Below, in pieces: positions 1 through 11,791 of a DNA stretch of 64,000 bases (the first letter of the stretch is position 1; the number at the start of each line of letters is the position of its first letter). This DNA comes from Austropuccinia psidii (Eukaryota; Basidiomycota; Pucciniomycetes; Pucciniales; Sphaerophragmiaceae), in NCBI GenBank assembly GCA_023105745.1, contig JALGQZ010000003.1, positions 47,448,196 through 47,512,195 on the forward strand, written 5' to 3'. A program made the translations under genes and the position numbers. The notes under the pieces are model-generated. The model ran no database searches and had not been told where the DNA came from. It saw only the letters and a program-made list of their open reading frames with translations.

Positions 1-1360
1 TGATAATAATATGATGATTTGTAAAAAACAGCAAGAGGAGGCCTCTTTTAAGTCAACAACATCTCACAGAGGCATGGCATGGAGCAAACTGAACAACCAC
101 TGAGTGAGAAAACAATAAACCTTTTTGGATTATTGATTGCATCATCTGTTGTCACGTAAGATTATCATAATTACTTAATTGATGCTTTTACGTGACTGCC
201 AACCCCAATATGGTTAAGAATAAAAGGAGTAACATCTGTAAATCTTCTTTTATTCCAGAATGATCATTGATTTCTCAAAGGTATCAATGTTATTGCCAAT
301 TTCATCACAGGTTGTAATTACTGTGAATTTTTCAAGATTCAGTGTTTCACGCAGAATAATCAAAAATCAACTGTAAGTAAAACTTTCAATTTTATTAGTA
401 AAACTGTGATTCTTTTTGGTTTTAACATAGATAATACAGTTCTACATTAGTCCTGAAAGTTTCAGAAAGATTCATTAAGAATTGTATTTTGAATGAATTT
501 TTGAAGTTTTTACCTCATTTCTATGTAGAATTGCAAATATCAGTGTTTCACTGGTTGCTATGAGGTAAATCAATGGATACAAGTCCAAAAACGGTTTTAA
601 TTACTCTTTTGGGGTTTATCTATGGAAAATCATTAAGAATTGGCATGGTTACAGAAGTCTAAGTAGCTTTTTACCTCCTTGGCCCATCAAAATAGCAGGT
701 TATTTGCTATTTTCTTAAGATTTACAGTAGTTGTAACATGTTAACCAAGTTCTCAAAAGGTTTTAGTTTACCAATTTGGCCAAGATCAGCCATGGATCCA
801 AGCTTTGGAGCTGTCCATGCCTCTGAAGCCTCAGAAGTTGGGCACCCTGGCTCTTTTTGATGTCTTTTGTCCCCCTTGCTTATTTTTTACGTCAAAATAG
901 AAATTTAAGCTTCAAGTGAGATATCCACCATGGGTGTACCAAAGATTTATGTAAGAATACCATGATATTAAGTGCTCAAAACATGCATAACACTATTCTT
1001 AGTGTATATGTGACATGGCATTTCTCACATTCCCATTATTTTGGCATGAAATTAAGAAAAACAAAAATTTTCACGGATCTTTTATGTGGTATTGAAGTGG
1101 TTTCCATTTTACCACCTCAAAGAGTTAATTTGAGCTTATTCACTCTATGGGGGTACCCTAGGTGAATTTTTGTGTAGAATCTAAATCTGGCCTTAAATCC
1201 ATGGATTTACTTACTCAATAAAATATTATTCATCTTTTCTGAAATCAAAAATGATGAATTTTGGATATATGCATGACTTATGAGTTATGCATAAATCAAA
1301 ATTTCTTTTTAAGATAATTGTGGCCTATTTGGATATGTAAAATATACCTCAAGGATCACA
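1..1360 (-). repeat. Family-A LTR copy (A1)
   Basis: This block reads as a diverged copy of 39026-40333, the 3' LTR of element M2, with long shared stretches from the aggaggcctctttta block near 38 to the aaaatatacctcaagg block near 1345. On the minus strand it begins TGTGATCCTTGAGG at 1360. The window opens with TG, which aligns with the LTR edge at 39026. Sequence to the right is F3 protease, so the LTR sits in F3. Solo LTR or 5' LTR of an element off the left edge cannot be told apart. Confidence 0.72.
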
Positions 1361-1365
1361 TTTTT

Positions 1366-2105
1366 TTTCCAAATTTGGGAAATATTTCTTCAGATATTTT
1401 CTGACTACTATTGAGTAGTGTGCTCCACTGTCAATTATCAATGGGTGTTGAGCATTTCTAACACAAACCATCATTCTAGTAGTTGTCCCATGGATATATC
1501 ACATTCCTTTAGTTAGGGTGACTAAGAACATCTGTGCATCTTGTGTGTTCTTTTGAAGATTTTCATTTGAAGTGTCTTTTGGAAGGCGTGAATCCAACTG
1601 TATTTCCTTAAGTTATAGTTTTGCTTCCTCTTGGTATTCCACTAGGGATTCCTCTATTAGCTCTTGTTAATCATCAGAGTCTTCTCTGATGGCATAACCC
1701 ATGGTGTCAGAGTTGTAATCCTCTTTTTGGGTTTCTTCCTCTGGAGCTTTCTCAATAGAATAGATTTTCTCTTTTCCTTTGAAAAGTTGTCAACAAAGTA
1801 GTCTGTTGACTCAAAATTGTTACAAGGGTTCTTCTAAGCCACTTCTGAAGTTTTTTCTTTTGGGTTGTCTTTATTTTCAAGCCTGAAAAGCTCCTTAACT
1901 CTGAAACTGTTGACTTTATATGGGAAATATTTCTTTATATTTTTCCTTTTCCTCACATCTTGCAAGGTGTTGGCGATGTAATTTAGAGGGCAGTTCTGGT
2001 TACATATGCATTTTACTGCATGCTCTAGTTCTCCTGGAATTTGTGTAAGATTTTGTTATTCCTCATTCAAATTTTCATAAGAGGATAAATGGATTTAAGT
2101 ATTTT
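1366..2105 (-). pseudogene. F3 element, gag C-terminus and protease fragment
   Basis: The minus strand matches the gag-protease stretches of F1 (30730-31440) and F2 (53340-54030). From right to left it holds the end of the capsid region, the acidic linker after the zinc knuckle, and the protease with an intact DSG active site near 1420-1430. Several stops and frameshifts break it. It is cut on the left by LTR A1 and on the right by M1; the same F3 gag resumes at 13586. An aspartic protease of this type would process the Gag-Pol polyprotein inside the virus-like particle. This copy is dead. Confidence 0.72.
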
Positions 2106-2446
2106 TGTAAGATGTGGATAGAAAATTTGATTTAAAATAAAGTATTTTACTGTCCTCACAATTTGTATAAGGTAAAATTTAATTAAAAATAGTAAATATT
2201 GAGAGTTTTAAGAGAAAAAATCCAAATTTATTGTTTTCAACTTTGCAGTATAAAAGAATAATATTATAAAGCTATATCTCTTTTGGAACAATAAAGATTT
2301 ATCCAAAAATACTGTACAAGAGACATTTAAGGCTACAAAAGAAACTAATTCAAGAGCAATTTCAATTGGAATTCATTGCGCAAAGAACTGCAGGAAATCA
2401 ATATAAGAGAAAAGTATTTAAAAGAAATCTTAAAGATAAAACAAGC

Positions 2447-4480
2447 TGTGGTATTAAATACCTGTCTTGGACAGCTTCAAGCACATTGAGGGTGAAATTT
2501 GAAAATTTAAAAATTTAAATAGTCAATTTAGGATATCTCATCTCAAAAGACACTTTCACAATAACATAAGTCAAATAGTATCATGGATAGTATTTTATAA
2601 AGGAAGATTCTACCATGTAGTATAGAAATAACCTAAACATTTCATAATTTAATGAATAAAAAATTGATGAACTTGTTTGTAGCTATAAGAAATGACTTAC
2701 ATATAAGCTTTAAAAAACAAATAATTTAGTTTAATACAGACAGAAAACACAAAGTTATGTGTAGAAGGTAGAAATATAGCATGATATTCACCCTAAACCC
2801 ACCAATAAAATTTGATTACTCAGAATTACAGTAACCAAAATGAATTTTATGTAATAAGATGAGCTAAAAAAGTATTGATACACATCCATGGTATAAAAAG
2901 AAGGAATTTAATGAAACTTGAAGTAAATTCATGCATAGAAAGCTCCATATAGGCTTGAAAGAATTCCAATAATTCCCAAAAATAATAAAAGCAAATGAAG
3001 CAATAATTTTTCTAAATCAACTCATATCAAAATTGACAGCAAATAAAGCTTAATCAGATTAATTAATAAAAATAATAAAAAATGGTGCAACAAATCAAAT
3101 AAAGGGTGCAATAATAAAGTCAGATGACATCAAACAACAGAATAATCACCAGAAAAAACACCTCAGATTACATAATCACTCAGGAAATGATGCAATATAC
3201 CAAAAATATGGTGCTATATCTTGATAAAATTACACCATCCAAAATTATTCACCAGCAAAATTAGCTCAAGGATGTTCATAAACATCAAAAAAGTTAGGAA
3301 TGATGCAATATTCCAAACATATGGTGAAATATCTTTATCAAATGACACCATTCAAAAATTACTCAACAGAAAAATTACCTCAAGGCTGTGCATAAACATC
3401 AACAAATCTCAGAATCATGTAATATTCCAAGAATATGGTGCAATATCTTTATCAAATGGCAAAATTTCAAAAAAAACCTTGCCAACTAAAATACCTCCCT
3501 CATTTTTCCCCATGCTCATGAAAGTAGTTACTCAATAAACGGAAATCTAGCCCTCAATATAAAAGACTTAGAAATCCCTACTCTGATAGGATAACCAGCA
3601 AAATAAAATTATTAAGCTCAGTAGAAAGTCTCAGAGGCAAATATTAGTAGTCATAAATCATTCATAAAAGAAAGTATTTACAATATGAATTAAAGAGTTT
3701 AATATTGAATATACAGTATTATCATAATAAATATCAGTAGCCATAAATTATTGATAAAAGGAAATATTTACTTTATTAATGAGAGAGCTTAATATTGATT
3801 AAACATCATTATCAGCAGGAATATTAGTAGTAGTCATATAGTACTTCTCAAAGAAGCTATTATTATTGGAGTTGAAATTAATAGCTATATTATCCTTCTT
3901 ATTATTTTATCCAGAATCTATTAAGGAATATATATTATTATCAAATGGGTAGTATTAGCTATATTTGTCATAAGATCCCTGATCAATCAAATTAATAAAT
4001 CTGAATCCCCACTCCTCTATTATAAAAGGAAAAATATTATAGTATTATCTCCAGTATATTCTATATATTATATTATTAACAAATCTTTTAGTTGATATCA
4101 TGAACCTAAAAAGATAAATCAGCACATAAAGTTTAAAACATCATACATATATATTATGGAATATTATAAATTCTTAGATTTCTATCCAAATATTACCTAA
4201 GATCTACAGATTAATTTTATCAAGCCATTTTCATATATATAGTAATCATGAAAATTATTTGTCTATTGATTCAGTAGATCTGATAGAGAATTCTGAAAGT
4301 CTTCTGTAGCTTGGAAGCCAGAATTTTGAATATTGATTTGTGAGGAATATAGGGAGATTATTTAGTATATTCAGAGGGGCAGCTGATACACCTTATGACC
4401 CTTTTTTACAGAATAATTCAGAAATTCAAAACTTTTTACCTGTGATTTCCCCCCCAAGGACTGCCTTATGCAATCCCGCA
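2447..4480 (+). repeat. Repeat E1, probable solo LTR
   Basis: About 2 kb present in M1's 3' LTR and absent from its 5' LTR, so it is a later insertion. It resembles 34023-36026 (E2): both start TGTGGTATT, both hold the same ~114 bp tandem repeat, then a ttttccccatgct block, and both end in a cccnncaagg segment followed by a CA. Orientation is inferred from E2, which has a TATA-like box on the plus strand. No convincing target duplication was found, so the edges are approximate. Confidence 0.55.
3185..3480. repeat. ~114 bp tandem repeat inside E1
   Basis: Three imperfect units. The landmark tgcaatat...ccaaa.atatggtg recurs at about 3191, 3304 and 3419, spacing 113 and 115. Each unit continues with a tatctt..atcaaatgacacca block and a ctcaaggctgtgcataaac block. 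The same unit occurs in E2. The open frame at 3221-3538 simply follows the repeat and is not treated as a gene. Confidence 0.75.
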
Positions 4481-5925
4481 CTAAAAGGAGTTACATAACT
4501 CCCAAAGGTGACTGAAGTGACAAAGCTAAAAGTGATGAAGAATGATTTCATTCACTTTTGGGGTATTTCAAGGGTAAAAATGATTATAAGAGTTACAAAA
4601 ATGACTGAATTGGGTTTTTGGCGTATTTAAAAGGCTTAAAATGATATAAAAATGGCTGTTAAAATCCCTTATTGATTGGTTACACAGTGTTAAAACTATT
4701 TAGAAAAGGCAAAGATTCTAACATGAAGAGAAAAGTTGGGAAAAAATAATTTTTATAGCCAACATTTTCCTCAATCCAAAAATAGAATTTACTCTTTTAA
4801 TTCATGGGAATCATTCTGACAAAAGAAAAGCTAATTATGGCATCATTTAACCCTGTTTTGGAACAAAAAAGGGCAGGTTTTAGCCTTTTTTGCTATTCCC
4901 AGCCAGATTAGTACCTTAAATCAGCCATTGTTATAGTAATACCTGGTTTCAAGCCTTCAAAACACATCATAATGTGTGTATGAGACCCCATAGTCAGTTA
5001 AACCTGTTTTTACTAAGATTGTTTTGACCCTCTTGGAAACTGTTAAAACTCCCCTGATTGGTATTAAAATCTCATCATAAATTAACTCAAAGACCCTGTG
5101 ACTCAATTCCAGGCCATAAGGGACAAAAAATTTCTTAAATTTTGACATTACACACCTGTCAGAAAGGAATTTGGGTGAGTCTGGAACTGTTGAAGCCAAG
5201 ATTCAATGTCCCCTGTAGAATTAATCTTTTCAATTTGATTTTTTGTTTAATTCCTCATCATGCATTATACTTTTAACTTAAATATATAATGAAATTGTGT
5301 TTTTAAAGTACACAACTGTAATAATTGATACCCCATATGTAATACAAACACACATTCTGACATTTCAATTGAAAATACTTCAATTCCTCATAGCTTCTAA
5401 GCTATACACCACCCCTCCATTTTAACACAAAAATTGATGGTTAACACCACCTGTGGTGTGAATTAAGTTACGGCTTTGATTATTTTCAATTTTTGTACAG
5501 AAAATATTACAAACTGAATTTAAGCTTAGTTTGAGTTGAGTTACAGAAAGTTTACCCAGAGGTGACCGCACCTTATTGTTTATGGGGAATCCAAAGGTGA
5601 AATTATTTTCATAAGTTTCTTTATTGGATAAAATGCCATAATAATTTTTATTTAACTTTTTTCCAAAAATGGTTTTATTTTAATATTTTTGTTGAAAATC
5701 TATTTTTACTCAATTTTTTTTAAGTAAAAATGTGTTTTCACAACTTTAAATTTCAATGTAATTTGCATTTTATATTATGATAAATCTTTCAAATTATTAT
5801 ATAAGTCTTATATGGTTATTTCAATCTTTGTTTTTATGATATAAATAAATTTATTTTTTTATAATCATAACATAATTTGTTGTTTGTAGTCTTTTGGGTA
5901 TATAAAAATATCTCTAAGACTCACA

Positions 5926-5945
5926 TTCCCTCCATCTAAAAAAAG
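5926..5945 (-). other. M1 polypurine tract
   Basis: Read on the minus strand this is a purine-rich run with GGAGGGAA directly before the 3' LTR start TGTGAGTCTTAG. This is the usual place for the plus-strand primer of reverse transcription. M2 has the same arrangement at 40334-40350. Confidence 0.65.
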
Positions 5946-5949
5946 AATA

Positions 5950-6183
5950 TTAATTTGTAATATTTTTATTTCTCTTGTTTCTCAACCTTTTGAGAAGTTT
6001 CCTACCTTCAGGTATGTCTTTTTCTGCCAACCATTCACCTTGAAAAGCTGGGTCACTGTACCTATCAACGTATTCCCTTACCTTCTTAATTCTTAATTTC
6101 CTTTCTTTGAGAGCTTTTCTAATTCTCTTAACATCAGATGATTCAACAGGAGGTATATGTTGAGAAACTTCATTTTTTAACAA
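5950..6183 (-). pseudogene. M1 integrase C-terminal chromodomain-like tail
   Basis: A 77-codon minus-strand frame with the end-of-pol pattern shared with M2 (40480-40690) and F2 (57306-57518): a basic KALKERKLRIKK stretch, a YVDRYSDP strand, a GEWLAEKDIP turn and a final LLKRLRNKR helix. Such tails bind chromatin and steer integration in chromodomain Gypsy elements. It follows directly on a broken integrase core, without the ~150 residues normally between, so a deletion near 6184-6190 joined the two. Confidence 0.7.
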
Positions 6184-6189
6184 TATCTA

Positions 6190-6800
6190 AATTCTAGGTC
6201 ATATGCAAAAAATTTTCTGACCATGTCTTTCAAAGTTTGGATCATCCTTTCTGCTAGACCATCAGGTTTTGGGTGGTAAGCCTTAGAGAAGGACAATCGT
6301 TTCTGGAATAATTGGTGAAGGTTTGTTGATAGTGCTGTGGTCAATTTGGGTTCCCTGTCACTGATGATTTTTGTAAATATTGCAGTCCATGATACTACTC
6401 TATTCTATATCAGAAGAGCTGTATGAATGGTTTTATCATCCTTGTGACATGGAAAAAATATTGGAGTCTTACTCAACCTGTCAACAATTACTAGCAAGGA
6501 TTTATAGCTTCTATCATGCCATGGTGATAGGCCAGTTATGCAATCAATATGTAAAACCTCCGAAGGTCTACTGGGTTCTTGGATTTTTATTATATTTTAA
6601 AGTCTCTCCCCAATGGATTTGTTTGCCTTTCCACTTCTTTAACAGGTCTTCCAACATTCTGAAACATCCTTTTGCCTCATTTCCCACCATATTCAGGGCT
6701 TTATATTCTCCCTTCTTCTTTCCTCAGATAGGTGTCCTGAGAAGGGGCTTTCATAAAATTCTTTAAATACAAGATTGATTAAGGATCTTTCTAGCACTGT
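6190..6800 (-). pseudogene. M1 integrase core fragment
   Basis: The minus strand encodes, in broken frames, the usual rust Gypsy integrase landmarks: FFPCHKDDKT near 6450, IISDREPK near 6360 (second catalytic Asp), and a HPKPDGLAERMIQ motif near 6250 (catalytic Glu). Translation stops being alignable just after the helix at ~6190 and the chromodomain tail begins. The plus-strand ORF at 6380-6766 is a shadow of this gene. The core would catalyse strand transfer; this copy is inactive. Confidence 0.65.
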
Positions 6801-7217
6801 CATTACACATGTGTGTTTGGTCTTGTGGTATATTATTCCATCAAGCAAATGAATTTTTTCTTCATCATATGATTTCTTCCATATTTAATCCAAGGAATGT
6901 ATCAAGGAGTTATATTTATAATCTTTAGCCATTAATTGGCAAAGGATGCTACAATTCCTATCCTGACTATAACTGTTCCTTACTTCTTCAAAGAAGGTAG
7001 TGTTCAGGTCTGTAACACTTATTCCTTCTATTGGGATTTGTGTAGAAGCTTCTTCTGACAAATAAGCCGGATTATCAATGTCATTTGGTAATGGTCGTCT
7101 TCTTAGTCCATCTTCATTTTTGTGGATATTCACATCTTTGCATACAATGGTCATATTACCCCTATGCTCTTGTATTACTATTTTCAATCTGAGAATATGT
7201 CTGTTGGGTTCTTTCAT
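6801..7217 (-). pseudogene. M1 RNase H end, linker and integrase zinc region
   Basis: The ORF at 6885-7217 begins with the RNase H tail ([17 protein letters not shown], then an HKNEDGL motif that corresponds to the usual NADGLSR end) and continues into the linker before integrase. The HHCC zinc-finger part lies at 6680-6885 in broken frame. In M2 the same region is at 41640-42360. It is broken by stops after the linker. Confidence 0.6.
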
Positions 7218-7435
7218 CTTTAGAAGTGATTTAAAAGTGGTACAATCTGTTATAACTTCAAAAATAAACCCTTCAAGGAAGTAATTAAGTTTCTATAAGA
7301 CCCAGACAAGGTGTCAAAATTCCCTTTGACTTTCCCCATATCTGGCTTCAGTAGCTTTGATTTGCATAGATATGAAACATGTGGGTCCTTCTATAGGTTT
7401 GTCATTGATAATCTGGACTTGATGAAGTGCAGCTC

Positions 7436-7720
7436 CTAGTCTATATGCAGATGCATCAGTAGGAGAGGAGTAGTGGTGAACGCTTGTCTCAGGTATTCAA
7501 AGGCTTTCACTCTTTCAAACGCTATTTCCAATACTGTGTCTTTGTCACACAATTTAAAAAGAGGTCTTGATATGTATGTAAAGTATTTAATGTTCTGCGA
7601 ATAGTATCCTGAAAATCCCAAAAATGACTGGATTTCCTTCTCATTATGAAACATAGGTTTCAGCATTACTGCTGCAACTTTTTTTTGTTGATCCAAGGAA
7701 TAGACCAGATACTAAATGTC
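7436..7720 (-). pseudogene. M1 RT-RNase H connection
   Basis: The frame holds the connection motif FLGFSGYYSQNIKYF (compare FLGFASYYRNHIKN in F2 at 55230), followed by a [19 protein letters not shown] helix and the start of RNase H ([11 protein letters not shown]). RNase H would remove the RNA strand during reverse transcription. The frame is interrupted on both sides. Confidence 0.68.
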
Positions 7721-7829
7721 CTAGGAACTTGAGTTCTTTTAATCCATCATGAAATTTCCTGAAAAATATCATCATTTTGACAGATTGGAGTTTTGCCAAA
7801 ATCCTGGATAATCTGTTCATATGTTTGTC

Positions 7830-8360
7830 CTAAGTATTAGAAAAGACAGTAACTTCATCAATGTCAATTATTAGCCATCCTTCTGAAGGTTCTTCGGGGA
7901 AGATTTTATTCTTCATCCTTTGAAAGTGTGAAGGTGCATTTTTGATAACAAAAGACATCCTTAAATATTCATACACTCCACAATGGAGAATAATTCTAAA
8001 ATATTTCCTTGCTCTTGGTGTCACTCCATTTTGATGGAATCCTTTGAGCTCATAAAAAGTGCTTATGTAAATTGGTTGAGATATTTGAGTGAGGGAAATT
8101 TGTATCTTTGGTATTGGATACCTGTCTGGGACAGTGTAAGTGTTTAGAGCTCTAAAGCTCCCAACCATCCTAGATTTTCCATTATACCATGGCACAATGA
8201 GTGGTGTAGTTATTCCTACCTCCTTGTTATTGAAAAACATTCTTATTACACCAAGGTCCAAGAGTTCTTCAATGTGAAGCTCAAGGGATTCTCTTGATTT
8301 TGGTTTTTCTGGGTATTCAGGCCTTGTCAAGAGTGGTGGATACAGTCTCTCAATGTTCAA
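7830..8360 (-). pseudogene. M1 reverse transcriptase fingers-palm
   Basis: A 176-codon frame with the ordered Gypsy RT landmarks: RLYPPLLTRPEYPEKP, the ELLDLGVIR helix, ITTPLIVPWYNGKSRMVGSF, RALNTYTVPDRYPIPKI, LKGFHQNGVTPRARK, and IKNAPSHFQRMKNKIF. The catalytic box, normally YIDD, reads DIDE at about 7857-7868, so two of four positions are changed and polymerase activity is not expected. Related RTs in this window are at 29638, 42926 and 54501. Confidence 0.8.
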
Positions 8361-8731
8361 CTTTGTGAAAAATAAGTGCTCCTAATAATTCTTTATCTGT
8401 TGCAAAGGATCCTTTTGTGGTCTAATAGAAAAGTAGAGAGTTCATTCTCCTGTATATCAGTAATATGTAGACTTACTTAAGCTTCATTCATCTGTTATGA
8501 CTTCCATTTCTTTAACTCTAAATTTACTGGCAATACTTTTTTACTGTAATTTTTATTTTAAAATTTAAAAAGGCAAATTTTTTACACTTATTGTACCCAA
8601 TAGGAAAGTATAGGTATTTATTGTTATGTAGATCTATTCCATATATGATGAATTATTAATTCCCCAATCTGAAATGGGTACTTGAGCGGTTTTCCATAAA
8701 ATAAATTCAACAGTAATTCTTAAGTTTCAAT

Positions 8732-9067
8732 TTATATGTGGAAATATTGGAGTTTTTCAAATATACCCAATAATTTCATTGGATTGCTTTCACTGTTGAA
8801 TTTTATGCCATCAATTGGTAGTAATTTATATAAAAAATTGGGCAGAAAGTTCTTGAGAAAAGACTTGCCAACACAAGGGCAGAACGATCCTGGTTCAAGT
8901 AAAGGTTTATTAGGTTTGTTATCAATTAAAACTTCTGTTATACAAGAATTACCAAGTGTATAACCTTTCACCCTGGTTGGTCTGGCTTTTATATGTTGTG
9001 CATCTGGGATTTTTGACAAATAAAGTTGACTATTACTCAATTGTGGTAAGTGGGAATAGGATTCCAT
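8732..9067 (-). pseudogene. M1 aspartic protease
   Basis: The minus-strand frame shows GYTLGNSCITEVLIDNKPN, then LLEPGSFCPCVGKSFL, which aligns with NLDTGAICACVGKDYL of M2 (45419-45619). The catalytic DTG/DSG is therefore replaced by EPG. The C-terminal part follows toward 8400 in broken frames. Position between gag and RT fits the standard order. Confidence 0.65.
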
Positions 9068-10064
9068 GATTTAAAACTTGAAATTGATACTTTCTATATT
9101 TTTTGAATATTCATAGAATATTTATTATTTATCATCTGAATTTTTTTCATTTAAATCATATTTTTCAAAATCAGGTTCTTTCTCAATGTCAATTTCATTG
9201 TTTTTTCCTCTTTTTGGATATGTATTATCTAAATGTGAGGTTCTCTGGAAAGTATGGTACTTCCTAATTGTATCTTAAGATTTATATTTTATATTATTAG
9301 AGTATCCTTTGGGATTTATGTCAACAGAATCCCTCCAAGTTGTATTAAACCTTGTTTTAAGATTCACCCTACTAGAACCAATTCTGGTTCTGGTGGTTAT
9401 GTCTTCTAGTATATATTCAATATTTTCTTCTGCAGATTGTTCAGTAGTCCTTCTTTTGACAGCATTCTCTAAGTTACCTCCAAATTATCTCAGAATTTTC
9501 CTATGAACCATAAATTTTCATGTCAGGAGATTATGCTGTTAATCCGTCTTTCTGTTGGGAAATTCACAGTAAATATTTGTCTTTTTGAGCATTAAATTTA
9601 GTAGAATCAAAAGCTGTGTCCACGTTCAATCTCCAAGAATAATTGGCCTGCTTATTAGTAATTTAGGTTTTCCACCAAGTCCAACTTTGGTGTCCATGTG
9701 CTTCTCTCAATTTGATATACCATCTATGAGCTGACTTTTTAAACAGGGTGTTAGCTCTTGATGTTACCAATCTTTCTGGTAATTCAAAGTTCTCTTTGAT
9801 CATTTCAATACCTCTGATGAATTACATATGGTCATATTCTCCTTCACCACTGAATTAAGGTCATTCATTAAGTCTTGGTGCTTCTTCTAAAAGTGCTTGG
9901 CCCATTGATGCTTCCGAGTTTTGGAAAGAAGTTGGAAATTCATTTTTAAATTGTGAATTTTCTACATCCAATACTTTTAGGTTGGATTTTCTTGTACTTT
10001 CACTTTTATGCAGGGGTGTAGACATTCTTGGTAAGGATTTCAGTAATTTCTCAATATACTCCAT
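9068..10064 (-). pseudogene. M1 Gag capsid and nucleocapsid remnant
   Basis: The minus strand carries the rust-type Gag capsid block in several frames: a GEGEYDHM motif near 9835, a KFMVHRKILRxxGGNLENAVKRR region near 9520, and TTRTRIGSSR near 9400. A zinc-knuckle equivalent lies near 9230, where both outer cysteines read Tyr (YHTFQRTSHLDNTY). Capsid builds the particle and the knuckle binds RNA. Loss of the cysteines by G-to-A change is visible decay. Confidence 0.6.
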
Positions 10065-10403
10065 TTAACTGGCGCTACACCTTTTGTAATATTTGAATTC
10101 ATGTTCAAAACATTGTATTAAATTGATTGATGAAGTTTTATACATGCCTTCTTCAATTTTCATTTCTTTCTATAATTCTGTTTGTCTATTATTATCAGAA
10201 ATGACTTGATTCTATTTCTTTGTTAAGTTCAATAATTCCTCCTGTGAGGTATTAAAACACTTCTTCAAGGCAATGATATATGTCTTTCCTTCAGTGAATG
10301 AATTTTAAATATCAAAAAGGACTTTCTTATTATCTGTTTTGATAATATTTATGGCTTGTTTTATTGTTTTTTTGATTATGTCAGCAAAATTTAATTTAGA
10401 ATG

Positions 10404-10664
10404 TTAATCTGTTAATTCTTTTATAATGACAGATTGTTCATTTATCTTATTTCCAAATGAACTGTCATTATTTGAGGTCTTACTTGTTATCAAAACTTCC
10501 TCAAAAATATTAAGTGTTTCATTTATTTGGCTCAAACTTAGATTATTTGTTTTAAGCTTGTTACAAATTGATAAATTGCTATCAGAAATATGACTGTTTA
10601 TATTATTCATAGCTACATACAGATTTGGAATTCTATCTATAATGTCAGAAATAATTACTTCCAT
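10404..10664 (-). pseudogene. M1 Gag coiled-coil segment
   Basis: An 86-codon frame rich in Asn, Ile and Ser with heptad-like spacing (DIIDRIPNLYVAMNNINSHI), sitting between the overlapping leader ORFs and the capsid block, as in B1 (62620-62833) and M2 (46709-47023). Its role in Gag assembly is inferred from position only. Confidence 0.5.
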
Positions 10665-10699
10665 CTTAATCCATCTTAATCCTTTTTCTGTAACTCCAT

Positions 10700-11580
10700 C
10701 ATGGTTCTGGCCATTTGAAACACATTTTCCTTTGCATGTTGTTCAATATTTTGGATTCTGTAGGCCTGACTGTATGTTTTTGTGGCTGGTGCCTTGCCCT
10801 TTCCCTTTTTCTGTGATTTTTGGTACTCTTAAATGATGGAATGGCTGCTTCTGGATATGGGGGCTTTTTTTGGCACTTGTTTGGGTAGTGGAAAGTTGTT
10901 TTTCTTCAATCCTTCTGTTAAAAAAATCATTTTTGTCTCTTCCATTAATGGATGCAATCCATAAACTAGCTTGCAAGTGTTGGGATGGCCCAGAAATTTT
11001 CTCACATTCAGGTAAGCATTCATGCAGTTTTTCCACAGATCTGCAAGGATCTGATACTCTTTGTGCTACAAGGCATTGTTGTAAGCCTTCTGGGTGGCTT
11101 TTTAAATGTTCACTGAGGATTTTTGTGGTGGTTTCAGCTCTGTTTGAAGTGAAAGAGTTTTATCAGCTTCAGAATGGAATAATTGGTCAGTTTTAGCTTC
11201 ATTTACTGATCTGTTTACTTCTGAAACTGATTTGCTTCTTCCATAATCATGTCCATAATCTTTTTGGGAGATTGTTGAGAGGTTAAAGCTTGCTACTGAT
11301 TTGGTTGAAGGAATAATTATGATTAAAAAAGTGTAAAATAGTATTTTTCTGTCAAAAAACTTACTATTGGCGGAATTATTTGCCTTTTGAGGTGTATTAT
11401 TAATTTCCAAATTGATTAAACCAAAACACATCACCTTTGGTTGATTATTTTGAGTTATAGTAACAGTTCTTTGATGATTAGAATTAACAGGACTTTCAGG
11501 GATATTACTAGTAGCTGTTGATGATGTTTCAACATTTACTTCTCTGACTATGTTTTCAGACTTTCAAATTAAATGAAAAA
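10700..11580 (-). pseudogene. M1 Gag N-terminus with overlapping second frame
   Basis: Two minus-strand frames run through each other here. Frame Y (10743-11036) leads toward the capsid and reads ...NGQNHDG near 10710. The other frame (X, from 11023 down) shows GKGKAPATKTYSQAYRIQ and then KMARTMMELQKKD before a stop. The X ending matches NMARTLMEF endings in B1 and M2. Upstream, 11102-11434 is a third open stretch. A GTAAGT-AG pair at 11364/11296 on the minus strand outlines a possible 69 nt intron. All frames carry damage. Confidence 0.55.
11296..11364 (-). other. Possible intron in M1 leader
   Basis: On the minus strand GTAAGT starts at 11364 and a pyrimidine-containing stretch ends in AATCAG at 11296, 69 nt in all. 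The position corresponds to the first intron proposed for B1 (61851-61932). No transcript evidence is available. Confidence 0.4.
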
Positions 11581-11765
11581 GAAATTTATTAATTAGAAGA
11601 ACATTTCATTAATATAGAAATGAAAAACCAAAACATTAATTAGAATATGAAAACCTTCAGTTTTTATGATTTTTTTAAATTTTCAGGATTTCTTATGGAT
11701 TTTTAAATTTTTCAATTTAAAAGAAAGGTTTCAAAAGATGAAATAAATATTTCACAGGTAAAATA

Positions 11766-11791
11766 TCATGTCTGGGCCCCCAAATTCAAGG
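11766..11791 (-). other. M1 primer-binding-site region
   Basis: Immediately inside the 5' LTR the minus strand reads TTTGGGGGCCCAGACATGAT. This aligns with TTTGGGGTCCTGGCCATGAT beside the B1 LTR and similar strings beside F1, F2, F3 and C1. It is the expected place for the tRNA primer site; the tRNA was not identified. Confidence 0.6.

Larger units (their letters stand above)
2106..5925 (-). repeat. M1 3' LTR, split by repeat E1
   Basis: Positions 2106-2446 and 4481-5925 align with the 5' LTR at 11792-13585. Shared blocks include tttgtataaggtaaaattta near 2163, gggtaaaaatgattataaga near 4570 and ccattttaacacaaaaattg near 5417. The 2 kb between has no counterpart in the 5' LTR. The LTR ends on the plus strand in GACTCACA at 5925, next to a purine-rich tract on the minus strand. 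Confidence 0.78.

Noticed and set aside
3185..3480. Direct repeats considered as a CRISPR array
   Set aside because: Units are ~114 bp, contiguous and degenerate without spacers, in a eukaryotic retroelement context.
2437..4486. TAAAA flanking both sides of E1 as a target duplication
   Set aside because: Using it would put the E1 edges at CAAGC...CGCAC, without TG/CA ends and not matching the E2 start; AT-rich 5-mers match easily by chance.
6380..6766. Plus-strand 128-codon ORF
   Set aside because: It is the reverse shadow of the M1 integrase core.
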